The notes: generated by a model not told the origin, from the sequence alone. A stretch of DNA of 64,000 nucleotides from Rhynchopus sp. YZ270_cl-10 (GCA_964035575.1 OZ037903.1:1017001-1081000), one strand, 5' to 3'; shown: positions 30,696 through 41,333, counted from the first letter of the stretch. A program made the numbers and translations.

Positions 30696-30797
30696 TTCTC
30701 TCCATTCAGATCCGGCTTCTTCGTATTCTTCTTTGACGATAATCACATCGATGCAAAAGCATAATAGTCAAAAGCATTCTCGCCATCTCCCTTTTTA

Positions 30798-30842
30798 ATG
30801 ACTACACACGAGAGTCACATTTCATTATTTTCAACTTTTCTT
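30798..30842 (+). repeat. Family A hairpin element (TGACT/AGTCA stem)
   Basis: TGACT (30799-30803) and AGTCA (30813-30817) enclose acacacgag, followed by a TTTCATTA-like tail. This is another stem variant with pairing kept. Confidence 0.45.
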
Positions 30843-31435
30843 TTCATATTTTGGTGCATTTCCATGCAACAATGCGACCCCGCTTGCATCGTATCTGTCA
30901 AGCATGACGGAGGGAGGATCATATTATTTACAACAAATACAACTTCCCTGCCCTGGGTTGTCGACAACACAACAGCAAGCCCACTCTCTCCCCTTCCTCC
31001 ACCTACTTTCTACATTACATGCATGTATTGACCTTCTCAAACACTTTCAATTCTGTGAACTGAAAGTATATGAATCTAATACATTCTCCCATAGGGGTTT
31101 TTCTCTATTCCTCGTTAGTTCCTGTTGTCTTGTTAGTTCCTGCGTTTATTGCTCTGCAAAATAACGTTGTGTTCTTTATTGTCTAAGGATGATAAACACA
31201 ATTTGCACCCTTCGATTCTATTTCCTCTTTTGCAAACCAAGCTTTCAAAAAAGGTAGTGTACGTTCAGGTGGAGGTTAGTCCTTCACATCGACTTCATCC
31301 TTTTTTGATATTATGAGCAAGGGTTTGACTACGCACAGAGGCTTACGGTCATCTCATAAAAACCCCTCCTCCCTCCTCCCCCCTTCCCTTCCCTTCTTCC
31401 CCCTCCCGTCTTAACTTCACCCATGCAGTACCTAG

Positions 31436-31835
31436 ATGATGAATAGAGGAATGTCGCGTGGGTCACCTTCAGGCGGAGCAGACATCAGCCGGTCTGTGTA
31501 CGAGGAGCAGGCAGAGGCGGAGAACAACAGACGGCTAAGCAACCTGCGAGGGCTTGTCGGCGACCTCAAGCAGACCGCGATAGAGATTGGCGAGACGACA
31601 GACCAGCAAAACAAATTTCTGGATGGGCTCATGAAGGGCATGGGCGGTGCCACCAACGCAGTCAAAGGCACCATCAACAGACTCGACGATGTAATGAAAA
31701 AGGGTGGAAGCAAACACATCTGCATTTTGGTATGCCCATTTCAAAAGCCTCCCCTTCAAAAACACCATAACCACACAGGGCCTCTTCGTCGTGTTCGTAC
31801 TGATCGGGTTATACTACTTAGTGAAAACGAAATGA
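31436..31835 (+). CDS. Bet1-like Qc-SNARE
   Basis: Exons 31436-31729 and 31779-31835 give 116 residues. The 49-bp intron (gtatgc...cacacag) splits the membrane anchor. Without splicing, the frame loses the anchor and runs into unrelated sequence. The SNARE helix spans about residues 25-90; IGETTDQQNKFLDGLM carries the Q expected at the central layer, as in Bet1. It is followed by GGSKHICIL and, after splicing, GLFVVFVLIGLYYLVKTK, a C-terminal tail anchor. Bet1 proteins act in vesicle fusion between ER and Golgi. Length and layout match the family. Two adjacent Met codons make the exact start uncertain by one residue. Confidence 0.85.
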
Positions 31836-32532
31836 GAGCTTCTCTTACTCATATCTTCTTTATACCTGCTATTCTAGCCTTAACACAAAAACAAAAGAGA
31901 GAGAGAGAGAGTTTTTTGCTAGAGTTGCCTGCACTCTTTTTGTGAAAACAGTTTCTCGTGGATGAGCCACAAATATAGGGGAAGAAAATGTATCGAACAG
32001 GCAAAGTGAATACGCCTGGAGCCGCTCCCTCTCTCCCTCCATTTCTCCTCCGACACACTTGTTGTTGCCGTTTCTTAAAGCACCTAACAAGAGGAGAAAA
32101 AAATGAAGACACCCCTCCCCGATCTGCCCCACCTTTTTATGCAACTCCCAGCACTCCGGGGGATATCCCGCGGAGTTGTCAGTGCCTGCATCCCAGAGGT
32201 GTTTGCACTATCAACGTCACTTTTTCTGTGCATGCTTGCCATTCCGTTTTCTCTGCATGCCCTCTAGTCAATGGTCAAGACACCCTCGCAACACAGTCAT
32301 TCTAGACAGCGCAAAGGGTCTCTCCTTTCGCCACACCTCCCTCCTCCCTCCTCCGTTGCGACGGAGCCCTCAAACTCTTCTCCGTCCTTCCTGCGTTGGT
32401 TCACGCATCTCCAACCTTCTATCCATTTATTTCCGCGCTACCTTTGTCACCTTTTAACTAATTCCACTGTCCACTTGCTTTTTTAAAACTATCCCCACCA
32501 CCACCACCTTCCAGGGATTTGTTTGAGGTAGG
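31836..32532. other. Non-coding spacer with a family C element
   Basis: No gene is supported. A C element is at 32154-32225. The 250 bases before 32533 are C/T-rich and probably hold the 5' leader of the next gene. Confidence 0.5.
32154..32228 (+). repeat. Family C element with a changed hairpin
   Basis: CTCCG and CGGAG pair around GGGGATATCCCG; other copies have CTC-tg-GGGGTT-cgat-AACCCC. It is followed by GTGCCTGCATCCCAGAGGTG, TTTGCACTATCAACGTCAC. The loop and stem differ but pairing remains. Confidence 0.6.
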
Positions 32533-35500
32533 ATGGACGACACCCCACCTGGGGTGCAGCTTGTTGCACCAGACACAGCAGGGGATGCACCCACCGCACC
32601 ACCCCTGGTTCCCGCAGTGCCGGAGAAGGAGCTGCCACCGGACACACCATTCGAGCAGGCGGACGTCGACCGCATTCTGAGGCTTCTGACCACAGATGAC
32701 GGGCTGGAGGAGCTTGTTGAGGACGGCGTCCTGCAGGTCCCTACCAAGGACTTCTTGAGTATCGACTATCCGGCGCATTCTGAGGGGGAGACCTGCGCGC
32801 TTGAGACTGCGAGCATCCATCTTAGCACGGCAGGGCGGTACCTCTGGTGGAAGCCGACGAAGGGGAAGGGGTCGAAGCACGTTACGGTTGCATCGTTCAT
32901 GAAGGCGGTGGCAAAGACGGACCGTTTCCCTGACGTGCCTTCAAACCGAAAACGCCGTTTTCCCGACTCAGACGAAAACGAAACACTTCTCTACGTGGCG
33001 GAGTTCTACCTCTCGCGCCTGAGGCAGAACCGCGACTACTCCTTTTGGGGGTTGCTCCACGGCGAGGACATCTTGATTAACGTCCCACCCCCTCCTCCGG
33101 CTCCAATCGAACCCGAACCAGAACCATCTTCCGAAGAAGAATCTGAGGAGGAGGATGAGGAGGAGGAAGAGGAGGCTCCTGCACCCCCAGCCTTTGAGGA
33201 CGACTATGACGATGATACTACAGAGGCGGTGTTGAAATGGCCGTCAAAAAAGACGTTGTGTAACGACCTCTTTAAAAGCCAGGCCCTTCTGAAGCATCTC
33301 TGGGCAGCGAAGATCTCGAAGGGAACCAGAGGCGATGAGATTGTCTACAAAAGGAAGCACGCAGCGTTGTACAAAACCAAGAACGGTGTGGTTCTGTACA
33401 GCGGAAAAGCGACGCCCACCCCTGGTGCGAGAAGGGCGCGTTTTACGGACATCATTTCCTGGATCGTTTCCGTCAATAAGGCCGATCCCTCTGAGGAAGC
33501 TGCGATTGAAATTTGCCGTGAAGAGCTCGAATCGAAACCAAGAAAGGGGCAGACCACTAAATTGATTGGCCTTCTCAAAAAACGGTCGAAAGCGGCGTAC
33601 GGTGGGTTGAAGGACCGAAAGCAGGAAGACGAACCTAAAGGCACAAAACGGCCTGCAGAGACAACCACATCATCCGACGCAAAACGCTTGAAGCCGAATG
33701 TGCCTGCTTACAAACCATACGAACCGCCACCACCAGAGACAGAGGCGCCGAAGGAAGACAGCGAGGAAGAGCCGTCACCACTGACCCCCGCGAACCTCAG
33801 CAAACAGCAACAACAGCGGCCCTCGGTGCGCAGGAAGCGGAAGGTGTCCTCCTCTTCTTCCTCGTCGTCGTCCTCCTCCTCTTCCTCCTCCTCCTCGGAC
33901 AGCTCCAAAGACAGTGCGCTCTCCTTCACCCAGCGCAGCCCCAAAAAGGTTGTCCAAAAACGGCGCCCTGCTGTCCCGCTCATCTATCCTACCGTTCAGC
34001 TTTCCTCTAGCACCCCAGTGGTTGCCTGCGGGACGTGCTCGAAGACTGTTGTGAAGGAAGTTCCTAAGACATACTTTGTGTGCGCAACCTCGGGGAAGGA
34101 GCCGTCTAGTGGGTGTAAACGGGTGGTGCATGCGTCGTGTGTTCGTCAGCAGGGTGGGGTCGAGCCGAAGACACGCCCGGGAAGCGAGACGGTGGTATTC
34201 TATTGTGTGTCGTGTTTGGTGCGGCGGTTGGTTCAGGAGAAGGAGCGGGTTCGTGCGCATGCTTTGGAAAACCTTGCAGCGTTGAAGCAAAGCTATGCCC
34301 CGCCCTACAACTCTGCCGCTGTCGTGAACATCCTGCTGAACTACAAACGGAGCGACCCTGTCAAGAGAACACCCCTCCCCAACATCTCTACTATCAGCTT
34401 CTGCGCGAACGTCGAATCGCACAAATCGTGGCTGAACAAAACACTCAAGGAGCTCGACATCCACCAAAACCTTGCAGCTGCCTCTATCCCCACCACTCCC
34501 ATGACCTTCAAGGGCAACACCCCGGTAGTGCAAAACCTCAGACCGCCACAGCCCCCCTCGCAAAGCTCTCAGAAGCGTAACGGAAAGGATAGGGACAGGG
34601 AAAAGGAAACCGCTGCCAGAAGGGAGAAGCGTCGCCCCGGCAGCCAACCCTCCGAACGCAGCTCCTCAAACCCCAACTCACCTGTTCTTGAAGAGGAGGA
34701 GGAAAATGGGGTCATAGATTTGGACGGCCAAGACGACGTGGTCAAATCTGTTAACGAAAAGGGTCTTGCCCAGGGGAACGCGCTTTTTGCGAAGGTCTCG
34801 AAAAATGAGCACTTTGGGGTCAACTCTCTTCATCACATCCCGGTGCATGCGTTGCGTGTATTTGAAGGGAAAATCGGTGATGTGTACACCACGATGGGTT
34901 TCACCTCCCCAGAAACTAGGTCCAAAGTGTACTACTATGATAACCTAACGGTGGACAATGCGCCGTTGCAGTGGCAACTGTTTTTGCGTGAGACGGAGGA
35001 GTCGAAAGGAGATAAGAGCAGCCTGGAGCTGATCTTCCATCCGGGGAAGGAGAAGTGGGCGCAAGGGGTACGCATCGCGGACATCACAGAGGGGTGGACG
35101 AAGGTGACGGATGAGGGGGTGTTCATTCATGTGGTGCTGCAGAACGATGATGCGATTTCTGCGTTGCGGCACACAGTGCGTGCTGAACGTGAAGGGTCGT
35201 ACAAAGCGAGACCCCATAGACGGAAGAGCAAACAACGTCGTGTTGCGCCTTCTGTACCAACAAACCTGCAGCCCATGCCGATGCAACCAACCCACAAAGC
35301 ACACAGCTTCGTGTTTGTCTGCAATTCACCCTGCGTCTTCGAAGGGAGCACCGAGACAGCCATGGCAAGAAACATCGAGACCATCTCCCAGGTCTCCCTC
35401 TTAGGCCGTCTTTTCGACCATTTTGGCAAAAATTCAATCCCAAAAACCGCAGACGTCCATTCCATGACGGACTGGGCTTCCAAACCCTCCGAAGACGTTT

Positions 35501-36555
35501 TGGGGTTGAATGAAAAGCTCTTCAGCTATGCCAAGGAGACGACCATGGATAAGGGGCATTTACAGGTCGAGGATTATGCAAGACTGCAGCCGTCGCGGTT
35601 TTTGAACAGCGCGGTGATGAACTACTTTTTGGCGGGGGAGTTGACAAGAGAAGTGGCGAGGGATGTGTTGGTCTTCCCCACGGTCTTCATGAACCGTGTG
35701 AAGAAGTCGTTCAGTGAGGGTGGCCCTGTGGTCACAGAGGCACGGCGGAAGTGGGCGACATCCAGCTCGAACCTTCCCCTGCTGCTGACAAGCGAAGGCA
35801 AGCGCCAGCGTTCCCTCTTCGACTATGACCTCCTGATTGTGCCCGTGAACGACTCCCTTCGCAACCACTGGACGCTCGGTGTTGTCGCAAACCTTCGTTC
35901 GCTCAACGGCGGGGCACGTCATGTCACCTACTACCACTGTGACTCCCTCTTTGCTGGACGCGAAACGCAGTCGGTACCCTTTTCGACGCTCATCGAGAGG
36001 TATACCATTTTAAAAGAAACGAAAAAAATATCCCCCTTTTTTTTGCAGGTTTCTGATCTGCCGTGCAGCTGCAGAGGAAGGTCTCTCCGCTGCCGGTCAG
36101 CTTGACTCTACAACAGTCTTCGGGAGGTATGCCAACTAATTCGTATTTTTTCCAACAAAAAAAACGATACAGCGAAAGATGCCAACGGAAACTGAAGGAG
36201 TCGGTCTGTCGCGAGCCCGATGTTCCCCAGCAGACGAACACTGTTGACTGCGGTGTGCACGTACTCTTGACGGTATGCAATATATTCTATCCAAAAACCC
36301 CCACATCTGGCACCTAGAAGACACGACCCACCACCTAACACAAAACACAACCAACAGGCCGAAAAGATCATGAGAGGAACACGTGGTGCGGAGTCCGAGA
36401 TGCTTGGGCCCACACTCTTCGACCCAGTACACGACCCTCCAGACATGAGAGAGCGTCTTATGAAAGCGGTCCGCGCACGCACAAAAGCAGAGGCGCCTGA
36501 ACAGATGGCAAGACTCGCAGGAGTGGACGAGACTGACTTTGGAAGAGACGGTTAA
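32533..36555 (+). CDS. Ulp1/SENP-type SUMO protease with PHD-like zinc finger
   Basis: Exons 32533-35999, 36049-36126, 36173-36272 and 36358-36555 give 1,280 residues. The three introns (49, 46 and 85 bp) all lie in the catalytic domain and start with GTATAC or GTATGC. After splicing, the papain-like Ulp1 triad is complete: His1112 (NHWTLG), Asp1137 (HCDSL), the oxyanion Gln near 1202 and Cys1208 (QQTNTVDCGVHVL). The N-terminal part is acidic and low-complexity, with a Ser run. At about residues 498-560 Cys/His residues spaced as in a PHD finger appear (CGTCSK, GCKRVVHASC, FYCVSC). A folded region at about 750-900 may be PH-like. Two weakly similar segments near 75-140 and 265-330 could be an internal duplication. 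Expected activity: removal of SUMO or a related modifier, in or near chromatin. Confidence 0.85.
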
Positions 36556-36784
36556 AAAGAAGATTTGTTTGTGAACAGTAATTTTTTTTTCAAAAAAAGT
36601 GTACAGAACCTTGTCGATTAAAAAAAAAAGTGACTAAAAGCGGATGGCAAAGAAAAAAAATGCGGTCCAAAGTTACCCAACATTTTGTTTTGTAAAAAGA
36701 TTTTTTTGAACGAAATAGTATTTCCCGGCTGCGTTGAAGTGACCAAAACCCCTCTCTCTCTCCCCCCATTCGTGCCATTTTTAA

Positions 36785-36833
36785 AAGGTGACTAAGCACA
36801 GAGAGGCTTAGGTTCATCTTATAAACTTTTTTT
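36785..36833 (+). repeat. Family A element
   Basis: AAGGTGA, CTAAGC, loop acagagag, GCTTAG, gt, TCATCTT, then ATAAAC and ten T. The outer arm uses a G-T pair (AAGGTGA with TCATCTT) where the copy at 19788 has A-T. Confidence 0.7.
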
Positions 36834-37039
36834 TTTCTTTTGGCATTTTTTTTTATGTACAGAATCTCATATTTTGTCAATCCGACAAAACTAACAATAC
36901 AATAGGGTAATAGAGAGAGAGAGAGAGAGAGGGCCTCTCTGCCTCACGGTCCACTCTACGTTCCCTTGCTTGGTGTGTTCTTCTCTCCGTCCAGGACACA
37001 GTCCCAATTCTTTATGTTAGTTTTTTCAAATGTAAACCT

Positions 37040-37192
37040 CGAAAATGGATTGTAGTTAGGGTCCACACCCCGGTCATACCAAGGTATACACTGTCATCAG
37101 AGGGATTTGCATTTCAAGTTAAATTGGCGGTGTAGATGGGTAGGTACAGCAGATATGTGTCACGAGAGGCTTTGTATTTCAAGTCAAAAATG
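37040..37192 (+). repeat. Family B element with stem change, plus a second partial copy
   Basis: The hairpin reads ATACC-aa-GGTAT instead of GTACC/GGTAC, a paired change. CATTTCAAGTT follows. A partial second copy at 37158-37190 reads CACGAGAGGCTTTGTATTTC. Confidence 0.6.
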
Positions 37193-37567
37193 TCTCCTAA
37201 TCCTGATCTAATTGAGACTGCGATTTTGAGACCACCTTTTGGCAAGTGGAAAGCAGTGTTATCATAACGCCGCTTCTCTATGCTTACAATGTGCTCAAGA
37301 CGTTGTTTGTTGGGAACATCTGCAAGCCAAAAGCTGCCTTTAAAGAAAGGACATATTTTTTTTTTTTGTCAATATTCGTTCAGGAATTTGACAGGGAAAA
37401 AAAGGGGGCTTCGTTCTTTGTGTTCTTTGACACAATTAAAAGGTCACTCACTGCTCTTCTAGGGTGTGCGTTTTTCTTTGATAGGACAATAAGCGGGAAA
37501 AAATATTGGGGGGAAGTGTGTTGTGAATGTGTATTTGTCGTGATATTTTTTCTTTTTTTTTGAAAAC

Positions 37568-37592
37568 TTGGTTGGATTAGTGTAGACACCCG
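37568..37592 (-). repeat. Family E element, inverted partial copy
   Basis: The reverse complement reads CTACACTAATCCAACCAAGT, close to the element at 10008. It is one of few elements outside the sense orientation. Confidence 0.45.
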
Positions 37593-37977
37593 AGGATGAA
37601 CTCCACTATATTTTTTTTCTTTTCATGTTTGTCTCTTTTCTGTTGCAATGGTGTGGTGAGAATATGCGGATGAGAAAAGAGAATTGAGCTTCCTTATTCT
37701 ATTCCAGAAGCTCAATAACCCACAGAGCGCTGATATCTGCATTGCTGAGGCATTTTCCCCCGACAATATAACCTTTCAACCTTTTTCTCTCTATCTTTAA
37801 GGCGCTAAACACGAGAGACATAGGCTTTATCTTACAAATTTTTTTTTGTGTTTTTTTTTGTTGTAAGAACAGTCAGGGACAGGGATTTCAACAGTTTGAT
37901 TTTTAAAATACTCCTCGATTTTGGTAAAAAAAAGAAGCATATTTAACCCCCAGACCCCAAGACTAACAGCGTCCCGT

Positions 37978-38025
37978 AAGGTGACTAAGCAACGAGAGGC
38001 TTAGGTTCATCTTATAAACTTTTTC
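37978..38025 (+). repeat. Family A element
   Basis: AAGGTGA, CTAAGC, loop aacgagag, GCTTAG, gt, TCATCTT, ATAAAC and a T run. Nearly the same as 36785-36833. Confidence 0.7.
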
Positions 38026-38543
38026 TTATTCCTTCCTCCCACACCAACAAGCCTCACCCCCATCCACCTCGATTCCCCCCCTGCCTCATGACTCAGCTTA
38101 TAGAGGCAAGAAAGCAACGTTTTAGAATGTACCCCCCCAAAAAAAATTGGTGTAAAAAAAAAAGCAAAAACAAAAAGCAAAAAAAAAAGGCAAAAGCGAT
38201 GAGAGAAGGTTATGGGAAAAATAAAAAAGGGGGCGGGTAAAACAAAAAAAGACAAAAAAAAAAAAAAAAAAACGAAAAAAAGGGGGGCAAATTGGTACAA
38301 AAAATGGGATTTGAAAGATAAACAAACAAATAATGGACGTATTTTTTCCTTCGGTTCATTTCCCCTTCCTGGATGTATTTCATTGCACGTTGGTTTGCAT
38401 TGTATGTGGAAGATGTGTCTTTCCAGCTGTGGTGCGTAGTTTACATGCTTCGGATGGCATTGGCCAGAATATCACATTGCAAAGGTCATGGCCATTTTTG
38501 ACAAACACCAACAACATCACACAACAGAGCCACAAAAAGAACA

Positions 38544-39530
38544 ATGCGTACCCTCTCCCTCGTTGTGTGTGCCCTCCTGGCGAGCCAGGCCCACGGGTAC
38601 TCCGAGCAGTACGTGCGTGCCAACTCGCAGCTGCTGTGGAACACCTTCAAGGCTGACCACGGCAAGCAGTACTCGAGCATCGCGGAGGAGCAGCGCCGCT
38701 ACGGGATCTTCACCGCCAACATGCTGAAGGCGTCGCGTTTCGAGAAGGAGCAGACCAAGGGAGCGCAGTTCGGCATGAACGTGTTCTCTGACATGTCTGC
38801 TGCTGAGTTCAAGTCGTACCACAACATGAAGGTGGAGAAGAAGCAGTCGCCCCCTGCCATGTTCACTGAGGAGCAGGTGGCCGTCGCCGCCGACTCCAAG
38901 GACTGGAGGTCCGCTGGTGCCGTGACCCACGTGAAGAACCAGGCGCAGTGCGGATCGTGCTGGGCGTTCTCCACCACCGGAGGAATTGAGGGACAGTGGC
39001 AGCTGTCCGGCAAGACCCTGACCTCGGTGTCCGAGCAGGAGCTTGTGTCGTGCGACAAGGTCGACCAGGGCTGCAACGGAGGACTGATGGACAACGCCCT
39101 GAAGTGGCTGATCTCGAACCACAACGGAGACATCGTGACTGAGGACTCGTACCCCTACAAGTCGGGCACCGGAATCCGCCACGACTGCGAGTCCGTGACC
39201 GGCAAGCCCGTCGGAGCCACCATCTCGTCGTACAAGGACATCACCCACACCGAGGCACAGATGAAGACCTTCGTCTCCACCGGAGGACCCCTCTCCATCG
39301 CCGTTGACGCCCAGAAGTGGCAGTCGTACTCCGGAGGAGTGCTGACCACCTGCTGTGGAATCTTCGGATGCCAGCTTGACCACGGAGTGCTCATTGTCGG
39401 ATACGGCGCTGACTACTGGATCATCAAGAACTCCTGGGGACCGACCTGGGGAGAGTCTGGATACATCCGTGTGTCCTACGGCTCCAACGAGTGCGGCCTG
39501 AACGAGTCCCCTGTGACCTCGATCGTCTGA
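38544..39530 (+). CDS. Cathepsin-L-like cysteine protease (papain family C1)
   Basis: A 328-residue preproprotein with no intron. It has a signal peptide (MRTLSLVVCALLASQAHG) and an I29-type propeptide with ERFNIN-like spacing (EEQRRYGIFTAN) and GMNVFSD. The mature enzyme starts near residue 115. Catalytic residues: Gln in KNQAQCGSCWAF, Cys139, His280 (LDHGVL) and Asn296 (IKNSWG). The GCNGG motif typical of the family is present. Codon use is strongly biased (GGA, GTG, AAG, CTG), like the histone genes beside it, which suggests high expression. It probably acts in lysosome-like compartments or is secreted. A long hairpin follows the stop. Confidence 0.95.
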   Translation: MRTLSLVVCALLASQAHGYSEQYVRANSQLLWNTFKADHGKQYSSIAEEQRRYGIFTANMLKASRFEKEQTKGAQFGMNVFSDMSAAEFKSYHNMKVEKKQSPPAMFTEEQVAVAADSKDWRSAGAVTHVKNQAQCGSCWAFSTTGGIEGQWQLSGKTLTSVSEQELVSCDKVDQGCNGGLMDNALKWLISNHNGDIVTEDSYPYKSGTGIRHDCESVTGKPVGATISSYKDITHTEAQMKTFVSTGGPLSIAVDAQKWQSYSGGVLTTCCGIFGCQLDHGVLIVGYGADYWIIKNSWGPTWGESGYIRVSYGSNECGLNESPVTSIV

Positions 39531-39544
39531 GCTTGACAATGGAG

Positions 39545-39597
39545 ACAGGAAGAGAGACAAAGACAATTGCTTTATTGTCTTATTCTTTTCTTCCTGT
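39545..39597 (+). terminator. Two-tier hairpin in the 3' flank of the cathepsin gene
   Basis: The outer arms ACAGGAAGA (39545-39553) and TCTTCCTGT (39589-39597) pair. The inner arms AAGACAAT (39560-39567) and ATTGTCTT (39574-39581) pair around tgcttt. It starts 14 bases after the stop. A role in 3'-end formation or mRNA stability is inferred. Confidence 0.45.
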
Positions 39598-40100
39598 GTT
39601 TTGCTGCATACAAAATATTCTTTTTTTAATTTTTACTTCTAGTATTCTGTTTGTTAGCTTCGGCTCAGCACCAGGGTGCGTTTACTGGTTTGTTTCATTT
39701 TCGCTTTTATTTTATCCTGCAAGCTTGCTTTAAAGGAGAAACAGTTCTAACGGTACGGTCGCCAATCACCTAATCAGGAGGGTTGTGCAATCAACGACAA
39801 TACCTTCTATTGCTGCCGTTATTGCTATTTTTGACGTGTGTCGTTGTTTTCAATTGAAGAGTCTCATTTTAGCCACTCCGCGTGTATGTGTATCTGCACC
39901 GCACAATGACATTCAATGTTCCTGTGCAGTGTTTGGTGGATTTGTTCATTTTTTGTTTGGCTATCAATATTGTTGAACATCGCAAAGAATTTATTTTCCC
40001 CATGATATATTACCACGACACAACCGAGCCCGAGCCCCACACGAAACCCAACCACACACCCCGACAGATTACCAAGACAACAGCCACACAACACAAGAAG
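39598..40100. other. Spacer between cathepsin and histone H3 genes
   Basis: No gene supported. The last ~80 bases are rich in C and A (CCACACACCCCGACAG), the leader style seen before several genes in this window. Confidence 0.5.
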
Positions 40101-40538
40101 ATGCCACGCACACCTGCCAAGTCTGTGAAGAAGTCGCAGTCGTCGACTGGAAAGGACGGCGAGAAGAAGAGGAAGCCGAGGACGAAGCTGGACTACAAGG
40201 CCCCTGAGAAGAAGGACAAGAAGGGGAAGGTGGTGAAGAAGTCTGGCCGCTGGTTGCCCGGAACTGTTGCGATGCGTGAGATCAAGGCACTGCAGAAGGG
40301 GACACAGCTGCTGATCCAGAAGGCGCCCTTCCAGCGCCTTGTGCGTGACGTGATGGACAAGCACAAGCAGGACATGCGTTTCCGTGCGTCTGCACTCGAG
40401 GCAATGCAGGAGGCAAGCGAGCAGTACCTGATCAGCGTGTTTGAGGGTGCCGTGATCCTGCAGCTCCACAGGAAGAAGAAGACCCTCATCCAGAAGGACC
40501 TGAGCTACACCATCCGCATCCGTGGGGACAACCTGTGA
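40101..40538 (+). CDS. Divergent histone H3
   Basis: A 145-residue, intronless protein. From residue about 50 the histone fold aligns to H3: RWLPGTVAMREIKALQKGT, LLIQKAPFQRLVRDV, RFRASALEAMQEASEQYL and a C-terminal QKDLSYTIRIRGDNL. Canonical H3 here has LPFQRLVREI and QEASEAYLV. The tail does not match the usual ARTKQTARKS pattern: it starts MPRTPAKSVKK and has no ARKS motif, so the K9/K27-type sites cannot be assigned. The segment after helix 2 reads EGAVILQLHRKKKTL in place of EDTNLCAIHAKRVTI. I call the start at 40101, after acaagaag. Position beside H1 and H4 favours a main H3 over a centromeric variant, but the latter is not excluded. Confidence 0.85.
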   Translation: MPRTPAKSVKKSQSSTGKDGEKKRKPRTKLDYKAPEKKDKKGKVVKKSGRWLPGTVAMREIKALQKGTQLLIQKAPFQRLVRDVMDKHKQDMRFRASALEAMQEASEQYLISVFEGAVILQLHRKKKTLIQKDLSYTIRIRGDNL

Positions 40539-40775
40539 ACGTGAGCTGGCATGAGCATGAGCTGTTTCACTTGTTTTGAGTTTTTTTATGTTTTTTCACG
40601 CTTTTGCCTCTTGTGAGCTTGCTTGCCAAGCCGGGAGGGGTGGATTACCACCAGTGACAAATTGTTCCAAGAAGACAGACACCACCTACTTTGTGTTCCT
40701 ATTCCCTTCCTTCACTCTCCTCTGTATCACTCACACGCCTCACAGCTTCTACCACACACCACCAACACACTCACA

Positions 40776-41063
40776 ATGCCGAGGTTCGAGTCGATCACGA
40801 TTGCCAAGCCGGACGCGAAGCGCTCTGCGAAGATCAAGGAGGCAGCGAAGGCGAGGAAGGACGCTGTGAGAATTGCAGTGAAGAAGGTGAAGGAGGCTGA
40901 GAAGCAGAAGCGTGCGGACGCCAGGGCCAAGAAGGCGGCGAAGAAGGAGGAGAAGGCGAAGAAGGCAAAGAAGGCGAAGAAGACCACCACGAAGAAGAAG
41001 GGAACGTCGACAAAGAAGAAGGGGACTTCCACGAAGAAGAAGGCCAAGACCACGAAGAAGTAA
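40776..41063 (+). CDS. Histone H1-like basic protein
   Basis: A 95-residue protein, very rich in Lys and Ala. The N-terminal 20 residues (MPRFESITIAKPDAKRSAKI) are followed by KAAKK/KAKK runs and a TSTKKKG repeat. There is no winged-helix domain, so it resembles the tail-only H1 proteins of kinetoplastids and some other protists. Its place between H3 and H4 supports a linker-histone role. The start follows the leader CACACTCACA. Confidence 0.75.
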   Translation: MPRFESITIAKPDAKRSAKIKEAAKARKDAVRIAVKKVKEAEKQKRADARAKKAAKKEEKAKKAKKAKKTTTKKKGTSTKKKGTSTKKKAKTTKK

Positions 41064-41333
41064 GCCTGCGGCCAGAACGTAGCAACTTTGCAGCAGTGTG
41101 AGTGCACTGTGTGTTGTAAGTTTAGTATTTTTCCTTTTGTAACAGTAACCTCTGGGCTTGCATGCAGGCCACACGGAGGGGTGGAGATTCCCACCACATA
41201 CCAGAAGAACAAAAATCTTCATGAAAACAAAAGCCAGTGTGACCTTTTCTTGCTTTGCGTTCACCCATCCCTCTCAGCATCGTCCTCGTCCTCAGCTCTC
41301 CCCTCCAGATATTCAAGACAAACAACACACAAA

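Larger units (their letters stand above)
28088..31435. other. Repeat-dense spacer
   Basis: No gene is supported. It contains G/C palindromic elements, a set of GTACCGT-hairpin repeats, a GTAAC pentanucleotide run, a C-tail copy near 30645 and degraded family A copies near 30799 and 31325. The last ~100 bases (CCCTTCC-rich) are probably the leader of the Bet1-like gene. Confidence 0.55.
36556..38543. other. Repeat-rich non-coding stretch
   Basis: No gene supported. Family A copies are at 36785 and 37978 (a degraded one near 37800), B copies at 37040-37190, an inverted E copy at 37568 and a GA microsatellite at 36912-36931. The A-rich stretch at 38140-38300 gives Lys-rich frames that I rejected. 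Confidence 0.55.

Noticed and set aside
38007-38325. Phe-rich minus-strand frames and Lys-rich plus-strand frames
   Set aside because: They come from long poly-A/poly-T tracts and have no domain or start context.
40542-40565. Possible canonical histone 3' stem-loop after H3
   Set aside because: The repeated GAGCTGGCATGAGCATGAGC can fold, but only with a two-base loop and a bulge, and it does not match the animal histone stem-loop.
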